A stretch of 64,000 bases of DNA, taken from contig PUQB01000730.1 of NCBI GenBank assembly GCA_003024785.1, positions 46,442 through 110,441 of the forward strand, written 5' to 3'. Below, in pieces: positions 12,753-25,563 of the stretch. The DNA comes from Selaginella tamariscina (taxonomy: Eukaryota; Streptophyta; Lycopodiopsida; Selaginellales; Selaginellaceae). The stretch's first letter is position 1; each line of letters opens with the position of its first letter. Below the pieces are notes generated by a model. That model was not told the DNA's origin, did not search any database, and saw only the letters and a program-made list of their open reading frames with translations. A program made the position numbers and the translations under genes.

Positions 12753-14310
12753 TTAGGAACCAAGCATGTCAATGAGCTGCTCAGCTAAATCTGCTGGCCG
12801 GTCAACCAAGCTCCTCACTATTGCATATACTGCTTCCTGCACTACCCTTCTCTTCAAATATATCCATGCCATTATATCGATCGTGGGAGAGGGCTGCAGA
12901 TAACCTTGTTTCTCAAGCAACCGTAACCGCATCGACTATGTACAGAACTTTCGCTTTGCAGGTACCTCCTAAAGTATAACCATATTAATACTTACATTAA
13001 ATCAACGATAAATCGTATAAAAATCAAACAGCAATATAAAATCAATGGTAAATGCATTAAACGGCAATATAACCATGTGTGTGAGAGAGAGAACCTGCTG
13101 CACGTCTTTCTCTTTTCTGATGTTGTGACGAGTTAATCCTTCTCTGCATCCTTTATTATTTCCATCAAATTCTAGCAGAAGATGAAAACTGAAACAAAAT
13201 AAAAAGAAAACAAATTAGATTAACAAGGTGTGTGTACTAACTTCACGCCTAAACAATATATATATATACAGATATATCTACCCCAAGGGCTGTAGTGCCA
13301 ATATATAACTATATATACACACACATACCGGCTATGGACATAACAGTAACGGTGATCAACACCATCAATACTGACTCTGGAAGCTTGACAGTGAGATTTA
13401 CATAGTTTCTTGTCAATGTAATAGCGCTTTTCCGTTGATACTGTTGGTACACCCGGAAATTGAACAATCTGAAATTAAATCATTACATGTGTTTCAATAT
13501 ATATAGAGAAAACATACATATGTACGCCTGTGTAGAGTGTATGTGTAGGTGGATTGCCACTTCCAAGGGAAAGAACCAGTCTCTGTTTGGCAAAACAGAC
13601 ATATAGTTTCTCATATTTTGTATCTTGTTTGTGTATATACAATAGCTTATAACATATATATAAATGTACATGGATGTTTGTGACATGTAATCTTTATACA
13701 TGCACAAACGTCACACAACTTTTATCCTATATAGGCATATCAGTCATATATACACAGTTATATATATAGATTGACAAATATATACAAAGGAGATCAATTA
13801 TTATACAAAAACACACAATTACTTGACTGAGTGTATATACTACTTTTATTTACTATCTAATATATCCAAAATAGTATCACATGTGTGATGCACACATGTT
13901 AACAACAGGTATACCATTGGCAGTCTGTTGCAACTCTTCAGAAGCTGGACAAGAAGGTGATGGAGCAGCATCATGAGAAACTGGTTCAGCTACTGCTCGC
14001 TCCTTCATGGGGGTATTGTTGAATCCTGCTTAGCTACAAAAAAGAAGAGTATATGTGTCAGATTTAGTTGTTACATGTACATATGTATAATACACACACA
14101 AGTTATATGGCATGCAGTTGTTTGTATTTACATACACGTGCATGTTTCCTCCATTATTAAATATGCATAAATGTGCAGAAAAGCCCCTAAGTGAAACAAT
14201 CCATATTGCTTACCAAATGTAGAAGGTGAATCGGAAAGAGGCCATGAACCCACTGCAACTGTGCAATCAACATCCTTAAAGTGCCACCTAACTGCTACTT
14301 GGAATATCAT
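12753..14310 (-). CDS. SBP-box-like transcription factor with a divergent zinc-binding domain
   Basis: Six exons join in phase on the minus strand: 14214-14310, 13915-14025, 13518-13582, 13329-13468, 13095-13188 and 12753-12935, giving about 229 residues. Most introns are GT-AG with good consensus; the donor of exon 5 and the acceptor of exon 6 are weaker. Exons 4-5 encode an SBP-like domain (about residues 100-165) with LCKSHCQASRV, HRYCYVHSRFHLLLEFD and CREGLTRHNIRKEK. The intron after the SR of SRFH is at the position conserved in SBP-box genes. SBP proteins are plant-specific nuclear DNA-binding factors. The first two cysteines of zinc site 1 are not seen, while site 2 keeps C, H (for C), H and C. 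The basic tail is less basic than usual. The C-terminal 60 residues are helical-looking and unrecognised. It could be a diverged functional gene or an early pseudogene. Confidence 0.6.
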
Positions 14311-15504
14311 CCTCTATCGCCAAGCTTAGGCTAAGAAAAAGAAAGGATGGTGATTCGACTGGCTTCTAAGATCGATTAACAAACGTACCTTGTAGAAGGC
14401 ATTTCTGATACCGTGGGGAAGACTGCAGCTAGGATGGATTGAAGCTGAATCTGCTACAGAAAGAAATAAAGAGAAATCCAACAGGAAGGCGCGCTCCTAA
14501 CGATGGCTAACAATCAGTGTCGCCGGAATGGATTGGAGTAGATAATTCATCTACTGGATTGAAACTGCTCATCACCCATCTTCCCTAGAAACCTATATTT
14601 TTCCCTTGAATTTTCCTATGTAAAGCATTCAATGTCGGGCATTTAATATTTTTAGGATATTTAAAGAATCTTTTTAATGTTTTGAAGATATTCGAAGAAT
14701 CTTTACGTGGGCATCCGCCCCTGCACCCCTACTTATTGACATGGAAACACTGGATCCACATAAGCACGTAGGAATAATAGATATGGCACGCACTTTGATT
14801 TTATTACTATATTTAGATTAAATTAGCTTCACTTGATTTTATATATACAGTATAAATTTTGAGATTTTTGATAATTACATATATAAACAACCGTCATGCA
14901 CTTACACAACTAATAAACATTATAATATATGTTCATAATTTTTCTTAGAAAATACATAAGAAGATATATAATTAAATTGTAATTCATGTTCAAAAAATTA
15001 TAGCGTAAAGACAATGACATTTATTGAAATTTACTTATTTAATTAGTTTCATTTCAGTTTTCTAATATATATATAAAATTTCATTCTACTTCATTCCAAT
15101 ATAATAAATAACAAAATCTTATATAACAAGTTTATTTTGTCTCTACCTCGATGCCCCATTTAAATCTTATCCAATTGTCATCCTAGCCGTGTGTCATTAA
15201 CACCCCCAAAAATGTAAAAAGTAAACACGTCATACGTTGTGTATGTGCGTGTGTAAAAACACTAGAGAAACAAATAAATAATTCATTTTATGCCACATAA
15301 ACGAGCATGAAAACCTACATATGTACAAACAGGTATGTAATGCTTACTAACATGTAACATGTATATAGGAGCGCATTCATAAACTATACATATATATAGT
15401 TTATAATGGTAGTATATAATGAACATACATACACGTGTAAATAATGTGTGATCATATACATAAATGGTGTGCCCATGGAAGTGTACGTGCATGTGTGTAA
15501 TGTT
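14311..15504. other. Probable 5' UTR exons of the SBP-like gene, then AT-rich spacer
   Basis: Minus-strand DNA upstream of the SBP-like start contains exon-like, less AT-rich stretches at 14395-14455 (flanked by an AG acceptor and a GTACG donor) and about 14480-14600, which carries a short upstream open frame MGDEQFQSSR. These may be untranslated leader exons. From 14640 to 15504 the sequence is AT-rich with no convincing gene on either strand. Confidence 0.4.
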
Positions 15505-16613
15505 ATAACGACTAACTATCCTCTTTTGCGAGTGGATAATTTATTTGATAAGCTATTAAAAGCAAAGTATTTTTCAAGAATAGACTTGAAATATAAGTAC
15601 CATTAAATTTAGGTAGCAAAGAATGATATTGAGAAGACCAATTTCAAACATGTTATGGATTATTCAAGTTTTTAATCTTGCCATTCGGATTGTGCAATGC
15701 TCTAGCAACTTTTTATACAATGATGAATGATGTGTTTAGAGACTATCTAAATGAGTTATATTGGTGTATATTGATGACATTTTGGTCTTTAGTCCGACAA
15801 TTGAGAAACATATAAAATACTTGAAAAAGGTGTTTCAAAGGTTAAAAAAGAACCAGTTGTGCATTAAGGAAAGCAAGTACGCATTTAGTCAAATCAAGAT
15901 AGACTTCTTGGGACACTTCATCTCTTGAAAATTCAAGCTATTACTGAGTGATTAATTTTGAAAGACGTGTATGAAGTTAGATCATTTTTTGACTAATAGA
16001 GTATTATTGTAAATTCATAAAAGATTTCTCAAAGATAGTAGCACCGTCGACAAATCTCACAAAGAACATTTCATGACATTGAACTTCAGAGTACCAATGG
16101 TCATTCGTCAAACTCAAAGAAGCTATTTCTTCTTAGGCAATTTTGCAGTTGCCAATTTTTGAAGATCCATTTGAGATAGAGTGTGACGCTTCTAACTTTG
16201 CAATTGGTGGTGTATTGTAATAGAAAGGACATTCAATGTCCTTTTCTTGAAGAAAGTTGAATGTTGTACAAATTCGATAGCCTACTCACGAAAAGGAGAT
16301 ATATGCTATTGTTTCTTCTTTGAAGTATTGGCGTATTATCTTCCAAGTCATGGCAATGAGGTTTGGACCAATAATGTAACTTTGAGATACTTTAAAATGC
16401 AGCTGAAGCTATCACTGAAATATGCTAGATGGCAGTAGAAGTTAGCTTGATTTCAGCCTGAAATCAAACATAAAATTGGAAAAGACAATGTGGTAGTTGA
16501 CACACTTAGTAGAAAGGGACATCTTCATATTATGTCGGTACAAGTGTAACTTTAGTAAATGAATTTGCGATGGCATATCCTTAGGATGAGTTTGCTAAGG
16601 AGGCCTTAGACCT
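15505..16613 (+). mobile_element. Old Ty3/gypsy fragment, left part, second copy
   Basis: Decayed reverse transcriptase and RNase H sequence from about the position of 4120 in copy 1 through to the same GACCT breakpoint (16609-16613). It is the duplicate of the fragment at 1-806 and extends further to the left. It is a fossil with many breaks and is interrupted by the element at 16614-23807. Confidence 0.8.
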
Positions 16614-17556
16614 TGTCATAGTTTTTACTATGACTCAACCTTTACTTTGGGTTTGATTGTTGTACCTATCGAGATGTGTGATGAAACCTAATAACAACCA
16701 CTTAGTGCACTTAGGTATTTAGGGGTAGTCTAGCTGGTTATCACTAGGTACCTCGAGAAACTCTAAGCGAAGGTAGTACTTACCTTTTAGAAAACTCTCC
16801 CCTGGTTTGACGTTCCAAAAGTAGGTTTTCCGTTAAAAATAGCTTGTCGAAAAAGGGTTAGGGACACCCCTAGGTTGACCTAACCTAGGGTTGCCCTAAC
16901 CCCACGCCCTAAACCCCCTATGGGTTAGGTTAGAACAACTCATTTTCATTAAGGATTAGCATTTCCGTGCCAGCCGACTTACTCATTTAGGAAAACGGGG
17001 GGGGGGGGGACTCCATCACAATAATTGGTAGAGTATATGTAGTGAGGCTTCCTGGGTTCAAAAGAGAGTTTGTTAACCTCCTATCGGTGCAAATAAGCTT
17101 GTGTCGTCAAGGTGCAACCCTCTGTTGTGCCGCCCAAACTTCACACGACAGGGGTACGTCCCACCTTTGGGTTAAACTATCCTTATCGTTGGTAGGATTT
17201 GCCTTTGTGATAGGGATACGTTACTTCCAAGGAGTTAGTCAATTCCTTGGCCCAAAACCTACTCACAAGCTCAAAAGGCATTGCCGAGTTCATGTTCTGC
17301 AGAACTAGTGATTGAGACCTTGCTCTGGCTGCCTCAACCAAGCCAAGCTAGGAACGATACCTGTAACTCAGCTAGTCCGCGTGTTCTAATTCACAAGGTG
17401 AGCTCGTTCGTGGACTTGGTTAGCTAGAGGCTTAAGTTCCTAAGGGTTGGGTTCCTAATACGGGTTACTTTACTAGATTCCATGGGGTTTCCAGAGAGTG
17501 GATTCTGGGTTGGCACTTGGCAAGCCGCCTTTGTGGCACCAGGTAAAAATCTGACA
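16614..17556 (+). repeat. 5' LTR of copy 2
   Basis: 943 bp, TGTCATAG...TCTGACA. It is nearly the same as the 5' LTR of copy 1 at its start and less like its own 3' LTR. A CCCTAA-like tract lies near 16870-16930. Confidence 0.88.
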
Positions 17557-20500
17557 ATTGGTATCGGAGCAAGTTCTCTGCGGTCAGTAGGACTGCCTTA
17601 AGTCATAGGGTGTTTCAGTGTTTAGATAACTCTAAATTCTAATCTACTCTATCGCTTTCGGTTGACATGTCTGTATTCTGCGCATAGAGTATGATCCTGT
17701 GAATTATCAAACTTCGGGAACACTTGCTCAGTGAGTCGGCGTGAGATTCTAGGTATGTCTGAAAGTCTTATGCTGGTTCAAGTGATGTGTGTGGGTGTAC
17801 AACATGTGTAGGGTGTTTCCAACTTCATATTGGGAATATTCAAAGGATATTCTCGAGTGTTGAACTAGGGTTCAATACAATGAGTAAAAGAAAGCAACTA
17901 GAGCCTGAGGCAGAGAGCTGTTGTAGAGGCTCAAAATGAGGATGGATAAGGTTGATCCAGGTCGACCCCTTAGAGTTAAACAACGACTTGGTTGGCGAGA
18001 AATAATGATGGATGCCCTAAATGAACTTCGAGGGGATGTTTTGGGGTTGAACGACCGAATCGATAATGTTGCTGTTCGGATTTCGACAAATACTACAGTG
18101 CCAGATGTTCCGCAACCAAACACACGGAAAAAGAAGAAGAAGCATGACTCAGAGTCAGTTCCTCTGAATCAATTCTTTGACGGAAGTAGGTGGTGGAAGC
18201 CCAGTAAATTCAAATTGGTAAAGCCTTTGGATTTTATGTTCAAAGGATTACAAGGTTTTGGATGACGGTTGTATGATATGAAAGTATTTTGAGATTACTT
18301 CCGTGAGAAAGACAGAAAAAGTTGCAAGTGCCAAGTAGTTTCTTAAAGGAGAAGCTGAAGGTCAACATGGATACTGGAACAACTGGAAACACATGAAAAA
18401 GTAGATCAAAAAGTAATATATGCCGGATGACCTCAATTTGCAATTGTGTGCTGACCTGGCACTTTGTTAACAAAGAGTTCGGGAAAGTCCAATGGACCAC
18501 GTTTATCATTCGAAGTGTACAATGATTGGTGCTAAATATGAGTGATGATGAAGCTCGAAAGTTGCTTCATGGCTAGCTTGAATGAGAAGACACAAAAGAA
18601 ATCCTAAGGTACAATCCAACAAGCTATGGGAATGTCAAGAGGCAGCTCAAAAGGTTGCTTATGGCATGTCGTTAGAAGACTTGTACAAAGGGAAAAGCAA
18701 AACCTAAACAAGGAGTTTTCCTCCAAAGTCTGGGTTTAGAAGGTTTGATAGGCGACCAAATTAGTCATTATTGAATCGAAGTGCAAGTCCCTTTGTCGGT
18801 AGTTCTAAGTTTTTGGATACATCAAGACCCATTGGATCTCGGAAACCGTTAGCGTTACCATCACCTCAGCAGGCCAAGGGCTCGGCTCCAAAGTTTGCTC
18901 CCTCGCAATCCACAGGTGGGGTTCCAAATGTTATAATTGTAACAAGCCTGGTCATGTCGCTCAACAATGTCGGACCCTCACAACAATTGGGTCATTTCAA
19001 GGCTATGGTAGAAGAGGAAGTTGCGAACCATAAACGCTTAAGATCCGAAGATGAGTCAAAAGAGGTAATGTTATGTAGACACAACTTGCCTTATTTGTTA
19101 TTTAAGACAAAACTGACCCTTTGCTATATTTGACAGGAAGGATACGAGGGGACGAGTCCGAATGATGATCGATACTGGAGCAAATACAACTTCATATCGA
19201 CTAGTTAGCTCGTCGATTGAATTTGGATGTAATAAAGATGTGTGAAATAAAGATCAATTTTGGCAAAGGTTCTCAAAATACTAATAATATAGCAAGGGCA
19301 GTTCCTGTCCAAATCAAAGATTGGAAGGCTAAGCTAGACTTAGTTGTCTTGAATATGACGGGGTTTGACTTTGTTTTGGGTATGGAATGGTTCCATAAAC
19401 ATGTAATCGAAATGAGGGGTTCTGGAGACAATCGAATCACGCTTGCATAAGATAAAGAGGACATTAGAAAACAACACTCAAAATGGAAACGCTAACTGAT
19501 AAGGATTGGAATCCTATGTTCTTACCTTAACTCAGTTGCGTAAGGTGTTAGACATCAGAACGTGTGTTTCTTGCAATGGTTTTGGATACTGGTGAAGTCA
19601 AAATAGGAGATGGTCAAGAATTTTCCTGAACCTATTTTGGAAGTCTTGAACATGTTTAAGGATGTGTTGCCAAAGACTTGCCGCCCGAGTTACCTCCACG
19701 TCGAGCTTGGACCACAGATAGAGATTTTGCCAGGTTCGTCTCCACCGGCAAGAGCCCCATATCGGTTAATCCTCAAGAGTTAGTAGAATTGAAGAGACAG
19801 CTGACAGAATTGATTGGTCGAGGACACATTCGACCTAGTCGATCGCCGTATGGTGCACCTATCTTGTTTATAATGAAAAAGGATGGTACGATGCGAATGT
19901 GTGACTATCGAGCGTGAACGCGATAACTATCAAAAATAAGTATCCTCTTCCACGAGTGGACGACTTATTTGATAGGTATCAAAGCAAAGTATTTTTCAAG
20001 AATAGACTTGAGATGGGTACCATCAGATTCGGGTAGCAGAGAATGACATTGAGAAGACCGCTTTTTCGAACGCGTTATGGATCATTTGAGTTTCTAGTCT
20101 TGCCATTCGGGTTGTGCAATGCTCCAGCAACTTTTTGCACAATGATGGATGATGTGTTTAGAGACTATCTAAACGAGTTCGTAGTGGTGTATATTGATGA
20201 CATTCTGATTTTCAGTTCGACAATTGAGGAACATGTGGAACACTTAGAAAAAGTGTTTCAGAGGTTGAGAGAGAACCAATTGTATGCTAAAGAAAGCAAG
20301 TGCGCATTTGGTCAAACCAAGATAGATTTTTGGGACACTTGATCTCAGGTGGGGAGGTTGCCATGGACCAAAGAAAATTCAAGCTATTACCGAGTGGATG
20401 ACTTTAAAAGATGCATGAAGTTAGATCATTTCTTGGTCTAAGGGTATTACCGAAGATTCATAAAGGGTTACTCGGAGAATAGCGGCCCATTGACAGATCT

Positions 20501-22867
20501 CGAAAAACATTCCATGGCATTGGACTCCAGAGTGCCAACGTGGCATTCGTCAAACTCAAAGAGGCTATCTCTTCTGAGCCAGTTTTGCAGTTGCCCATCT
20601 TTGAAGATCCCTTTGAAGTAGAATGTGACGCTTCCGACTTTGCAATTGGTGGTGTATTGCAACAGAAAGGACATCCAGTGTCTTTTTCTCGAAAAAGTTA
20701 GATGCCCGCAAACTCGATGGCCTACTCACAAAAAGGAGATGTATGCTATTGTTGCTTCCTTGGAGTATTGGCGTCATTATCTTCCAAGTCATGGCACTAT
20801 GGTTTGGACAGATAGTGTAACTCTAAGGTATTTTGAAACAGCCGAAGCTATCACCAAGTATGCTAGATGGCAGCAGAAGTTGGCACGATTTCAGCCTGAA
20901 ATCAGACATAAAGCGGGAAAGGACAATGTGGTAGTTGATGCACTCAGTAGGAAGGGTCATCTTCGATTATGTCGCACCCGTGTCAACTTTGGTGAATGAA
21001 TTTGTGACGGCATATCCTCAGGACAAATTTGCTAAGGAGGCTTAGCTGGTAGCAAAGAGAAAACAAGTTCATCAGTTACGAAAAGATGGTAATGTTCAGC
21101 AGGAATAAAAGTCGAATGGATGCACTCAAACGGGCGCATTTGCTGTACGCGATGGAGTTCTTTATTATAAAGAAAAGAGACTCTATGTTCCAAAAGGGAC
21201 ATGGAGGGAGAGGCTGTTAAGAAGCATCACGACGTTCCTTTGGTAGGACATGGTGGAAGACATAAGACATTGGCTTTATTAAAACAGGGATTCTATTGGC
21301 TGGGTATGATAAACGATGTTGCCAAATGTTAAGACATGCCCAACATGTTAACAAGTGAGAATCGATCGCAAAAATGAGCTGGGAAGTTGTAGTGTCTACC
21401 GATTCCAGAGCGGCCATTTCAAAGTGTTACTTTGGATTTATCATGGGATTGCAAAATCTTGTGGTTTTAACGCACTCATGGTGGTTGATCAATTTTCAAA
21501 GGTTATTCATTTTATTCCAACTATAGAGAAAGTGAATGCAATTCAAGCAGCAAAGTTATTCTTCCACAAAGTCATAAGAGTACGCGGGCTACTGGAAACA
21601 ATGATCTTAGATCGGGATTCTTGATTTATGGGCAGATTTTGGGGAACGTTGTTTAAGCAATTTGGCACAATGCTGAAGTTCAGTACAACTTACCATCCAC
21701 AAACTGATGGTCAAACGGAGAGAGTGAACCAATAAGTCGAGACTATTTCAGATGCTATGTTCAAGGTGATCAACTGATTGAGCTGAACACTTGGATATGG
21801 CTGAGATATGTTACAATAACTCGACATGCACTACGATCGGATGTAGCCCAATGGAAGTGTTAATTGGGAATAAGGGTGGTATTCCTCAGAGTACGATGTT
21901 ACCAAAAGATGATGTCAATCAAGTTCTATCTGTAGCAGAGTTCACTGGACAATTGTATTAGACATAGGAAGCTGCTCGTCAAGCAATGGTTGCAGCACAA
22001 GAAAGGTATCATTAGCAGTACAATAAACATCGGCGGGTTGTAGAGTATGAGGTTGGGGATATGGTATTGCTGAGTACCAAAAACCTGAAGGTTTCAATAA
22101 CTCTTTCGAGGAAGTTTCTATCGTACTACATAGGTCCATACGAGGTGGTGAAGCAAGTAGGAAAAGTGGCTTATGGGTTAGATCTTCCTTCGGAGTTGGG
22201 AGCAATACACAATGTGCCATTTCACAAGGATAAGAAACATCCGCAGAGATATGAAAACTTACGTCTGCTTTCTGAACTGGTCGGCAATACGAAGGAGTTC
22301 GAAATTGAGTCGATTTTGGATGCAAAGGATATTAAATGCCGAGGGTTGTGAAAACGTAAACGAGAATATCTTGTTAAGTAAAAGGGTTACCTGACATGCG
22401 AGTCAACATGGAAACCATTGGAGAATCTACATAACGCGATGGAGGTAATGAATGAGTTTGAGGCGAGGTCTCAAACTGTTGGTAATGATGATGAGAAATA
22501 AAGTGAACTTATTTCTTTTTAACCTAGGGACCGACTGACAACCTTAACTAGAGGCCTCCAATATAAATTCCTCTTTAACTTAAAGAAATTAACCAACTTG
22601 TTATCTGTGTTGGGTGACAGACTTTGCAGACATGTAAAAAATCTCCAAGTGACTTCTTGTCACAGGTGGTGCCTTCGGCAGTTGAATTGTTGTTTAGTGA
22701 ATGACGGTTCTAAGTACTTGGCTTTGCGTAATGCAAGGGGGGTAATAAAACTTGTGAACTTTTTGCTGACTCCGCATAGAGTGATTAGCATTAGTTTTCA
22801 GTTAATTTTTCTTAACCTAGTCTAGTCTTGGAGTTAGACGTCAACGAGGACGTTGACATTTTTAAAG

Positions 22868-23807
22868 GCCATAGTTTTTACTATGAGTCGACCTTTTACT
22901 TTGGGGTTTGATTGTTGTTACCTACCGAGATGTGTGATGAACCCTAGTTGTAGTGAGAAACAACCCTGCTTAGTGCACTTAGGTGTTTAGAGGTAGTCCG
23001 ACCGGCTGTCACTAGGTACCTCAAGAAATTCTAGGCGAAGGTAGTACTTACTTTCTATAAAACTCTCCCCCGGTTTGACGTTCAAAAAGTAGGTTTTCTG
23101 TTAAAAGTATAGCTTGTCAAAAAGGGTTAGGGACACCCCTAGGGTTGACCTAACCTAGGGTTGCCCTAACCCCATGCCCTAAACCCCATTTTCACTAAGG
23201 GTTGGCATTTCTGTGCTAGCCCACTTACTCATTTAGGAAAACGGGGGCGGGGCTTTATCACATAATTAAGGTAGAGTATATATAGTGAGGCTTCTTGGGT
23301 TCAAAAGAGAGCTCGTTAACCTCCTCTAAGTGCAAGTTAAACTTGTGTTGTCAAGGCGCAACCATTCTGTTGTGCCACCCAAACTTCCACACGACAGGAG
23401 TACGTCCCACCTTTGGGTTAGATTATCCTTATCATTGGCAGGATCTCGCTTGTAATAGGGGTACGTTACTTCCAAGGAGTTAGTCAAATTCCTTGACCCG
23501 AAAACCTATTCGCAAGCTCAAAAGGCATTGCCTAAGTTCATGTTCTGCAAAACTAGTGGTTGAGGTCTTGCTTTAGCTGCCTCAACCATGCCAAGCTAGG
23601 AACAATACCTATTGCTCGACTAGTCCGCGTGTCCTGATTCACAAGGTGAGCCTTGTTCGTGGACTTGGTTAGCTAGGGGATTAAGTTCTTAAGGGTTGTG
23701 TTCCTAATACGGGTTACTTTACCAGATTCTGTGGGGTTTCCAAAGAGTGGATTCTAAGGTTGGCACCTGGCGAGTCGCCTTTGTGGCACCAGGTAAAAAC
23801 TCTGACA
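22868..23807 (+). repeat. 3' LTR of copy 2
   Basis: About 940 bp ending TCTGACA before GACCT. Over the first 110 bases it differs from the 3' LTR of copy 1 at only about four positions by eye. A CCCTAA-like tract lies near 23120-23190. Confidence 0.88.
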
Positions 23808-23897
23808 GACCTAATAGCAAAGAGGAAATAAGTTCATTAATTACGAAGAAATAGTGATTATTCCAGCAAAAATAGAAAGTCGAATGGATGCACTGGG
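23808..23897 (+). mobile_element. Old Ty3/gypsy fragment, right part, second copy
   Basis: Duplicate of 7697-7786, starting with GACCT and ending at GAATGGATGCACT. The following sequence belongs to a different, minus-strand element, so the border is a recombination or truncation junction. Confidence 0.75.
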
Positions 23898-24519
23898 CAT
23901 TTGTTAAGCCAAATGGCATAACAGTGAACTCGAAATTCCCAAAGCTAATGTTGAAAGTAGTTTTGTAAATATTTGCCTCCTTCACAGCAATCTGATGATA
24001 CACTATGCAAATCTATTTTGGTAAACACTCTGGCTCCACCAAGATGATCCATGATAGTATCCACACGTGGCATGGGCATCCTGTCCCTCACTGTTTGCTT
24101 TTGAGAGCTCTGTAGTCTATGCACATCCGCATGGTGCCATCTTTCTTCCTAACAAGCAATATTGGTGCACCAAATGAAGACTTGCTCAGTTATATGAAGC
24201 CATATTCCAATAATTCCATCACTTGTCTCTTAACCTCTTACTCCTTAACATGGTTCAGTCAGAATGGCTTATGGTAAATGGCTTTCGTACCCTGTTCCAA
24301 CACAATCTCATGCTCCACACCTCTTGCATGTGGTAAGCCATGAGGTAGCTTGGGAAGGAAGACGTCAGCAAACTCCTGCACACAGCTTTGCTCAAGGTGA
24401 CAGTAAAAGAACTTGTTTGAAGACTCAAGCTTTATTCCAAACCAAGTGTCTTTCACTTCACTATACTCAAGCTTCATGTGCTTGGTGCTCTACTAGATTC
24501 TTAGGCTCCGCAAGGACTC

Positions 24520-24850
24520 CACCAGCTGGGTTTTAAAAGCCAACCTCCAGCTGTAACTCTTCCACACAAGCAATTTAGCTTTGTTTGACAATTGAGTCTC
24601 AATCTCGTATTGAGGCATAGTCTTCATGCATCTCCACCAGCTAGGTTTTTGCCAACCTCCAGCTGTAACTCCTCCACACAAGCAATTTAGCTTTGTGTGA
24701 CAATTGAGCCCTCAATCTTGTATTGAGGCACAGTCTTCACGCATCTCCACTAGCTAGGTTTTGCCAACCTCCAGCTATAACTCCTCCACACAAGCAATTT
24801 ATCTTTGTGTGACAATTGAGCCCTCAATCTCTTGAGGCACAGTCTTCACG
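24520..24850 (-). repeat. Tandem repeat of about 111 bp inside a gypsy fragment
   Basis: Three copies of a unit containing CCAGCTGTAACTCCTCCACA are spaced about 111 bp apart (near 24547, 24659 and 24770). A further copy follows the inserted LTR at about 25564-25670. On the minus strand the unit is partly open and falls in pol sequence upstream of reverse transcriptase. Confidence 0.75.
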
Positions 24851-24851
24851 C

Positions 24852-25563
24852 TGTCAAAGAAAATCATTCGGGGACTCGTATGTTCGGGACTTGATGGCTT
24901 TAGTGATAGCGCATCGTAGTAGTCCTTGTTAATGATCACACACATAAATAAAAATAAGAAAAGAAAGGGAAAATATGAAATGAAACTCATGACACAAAAG
25001 ATACACTAACTAATTTTTATATTTCATCATAAGAGCACACACAAAATAATGTCATCACACCTATTTACAAAGTAAGAAAAAAGAAAAGAAGAAACTAGAG
25101 ACTCTTCTCTTATCTCTATATCTATATGTGTCCTCTCTCTCAAACCCTTAAGCGTTGGTTCCTTATACCTAAAATAATATACAGAATGCATGTAGGGTAG
25201 GGTAAGGAGTGTAAGATGGGGGTTACATAAGAATAATGGTAGGGGTTATGGAAGAAGGTGGGCTTGACCCATAAATGATGGGGGTTATGGAAGAAGGTGA
25301 CTTGGCTTTGACTTGGGAAGGTGACTAGGAAGTGCATGGAAGAAGACAAAGAAAATGTGCATGGTCAAAGCAAGCACTAATCGTATGGATTAACATAATA
25401 ATGTGACTAGTTTGACCATGCAAGAAAAGACAAAAGAAGGTGAATAGTAAGTGAAATGTAAATGTATAATACGAGTAGAAGACTAGTAGAATACGAGTAA
25501 AAGATTAGCTCCACTAATGCATACCAAGGGCTACCAAGGTGATGGTCCAAATTTTCCCGTACA
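24852..25563. repeat. Putative solo LTR inserted in the tandem repeat
   Basis: About 712 bp with TGTCAAAG...CCGTACA ends that interrupts one unit of the 111-bp tandem repeat. The neighbouring bases ACGC and ATGC may be a slightly diverged target duplication, but a clean 5-bp copy is not visible. No internal retrotransposon sequence is present. It could instead be another kind of insertion. Confidence 0.45.

Larger units (their letters stand above)
16614..23807 (+). mobile_element. Ty3/gypsy chromovirus-type LTR retrotransposon, copy 2
   Basis: About 7.2 kb with 5' LTR 16614-17556, primer binding site near 17558, gag from about 17880, zinc knuckle near 18930 and protease near 19160. Reverse transcriptase runs 20000-20340 (YIDD near 20189), RNase H 20560-20950, integrase zinc-binding region and core 21200-21900, chromodomain-like tail 22290-22460 and 3' LTR 22868-23807. 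The target duplication is GACCT (16609-16613 and 23808-23812), at the same site in the same host element as copy 1. It is very similar to copy 1 over gag-pol and is likewise broken in many places. Confidence 0.92.
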
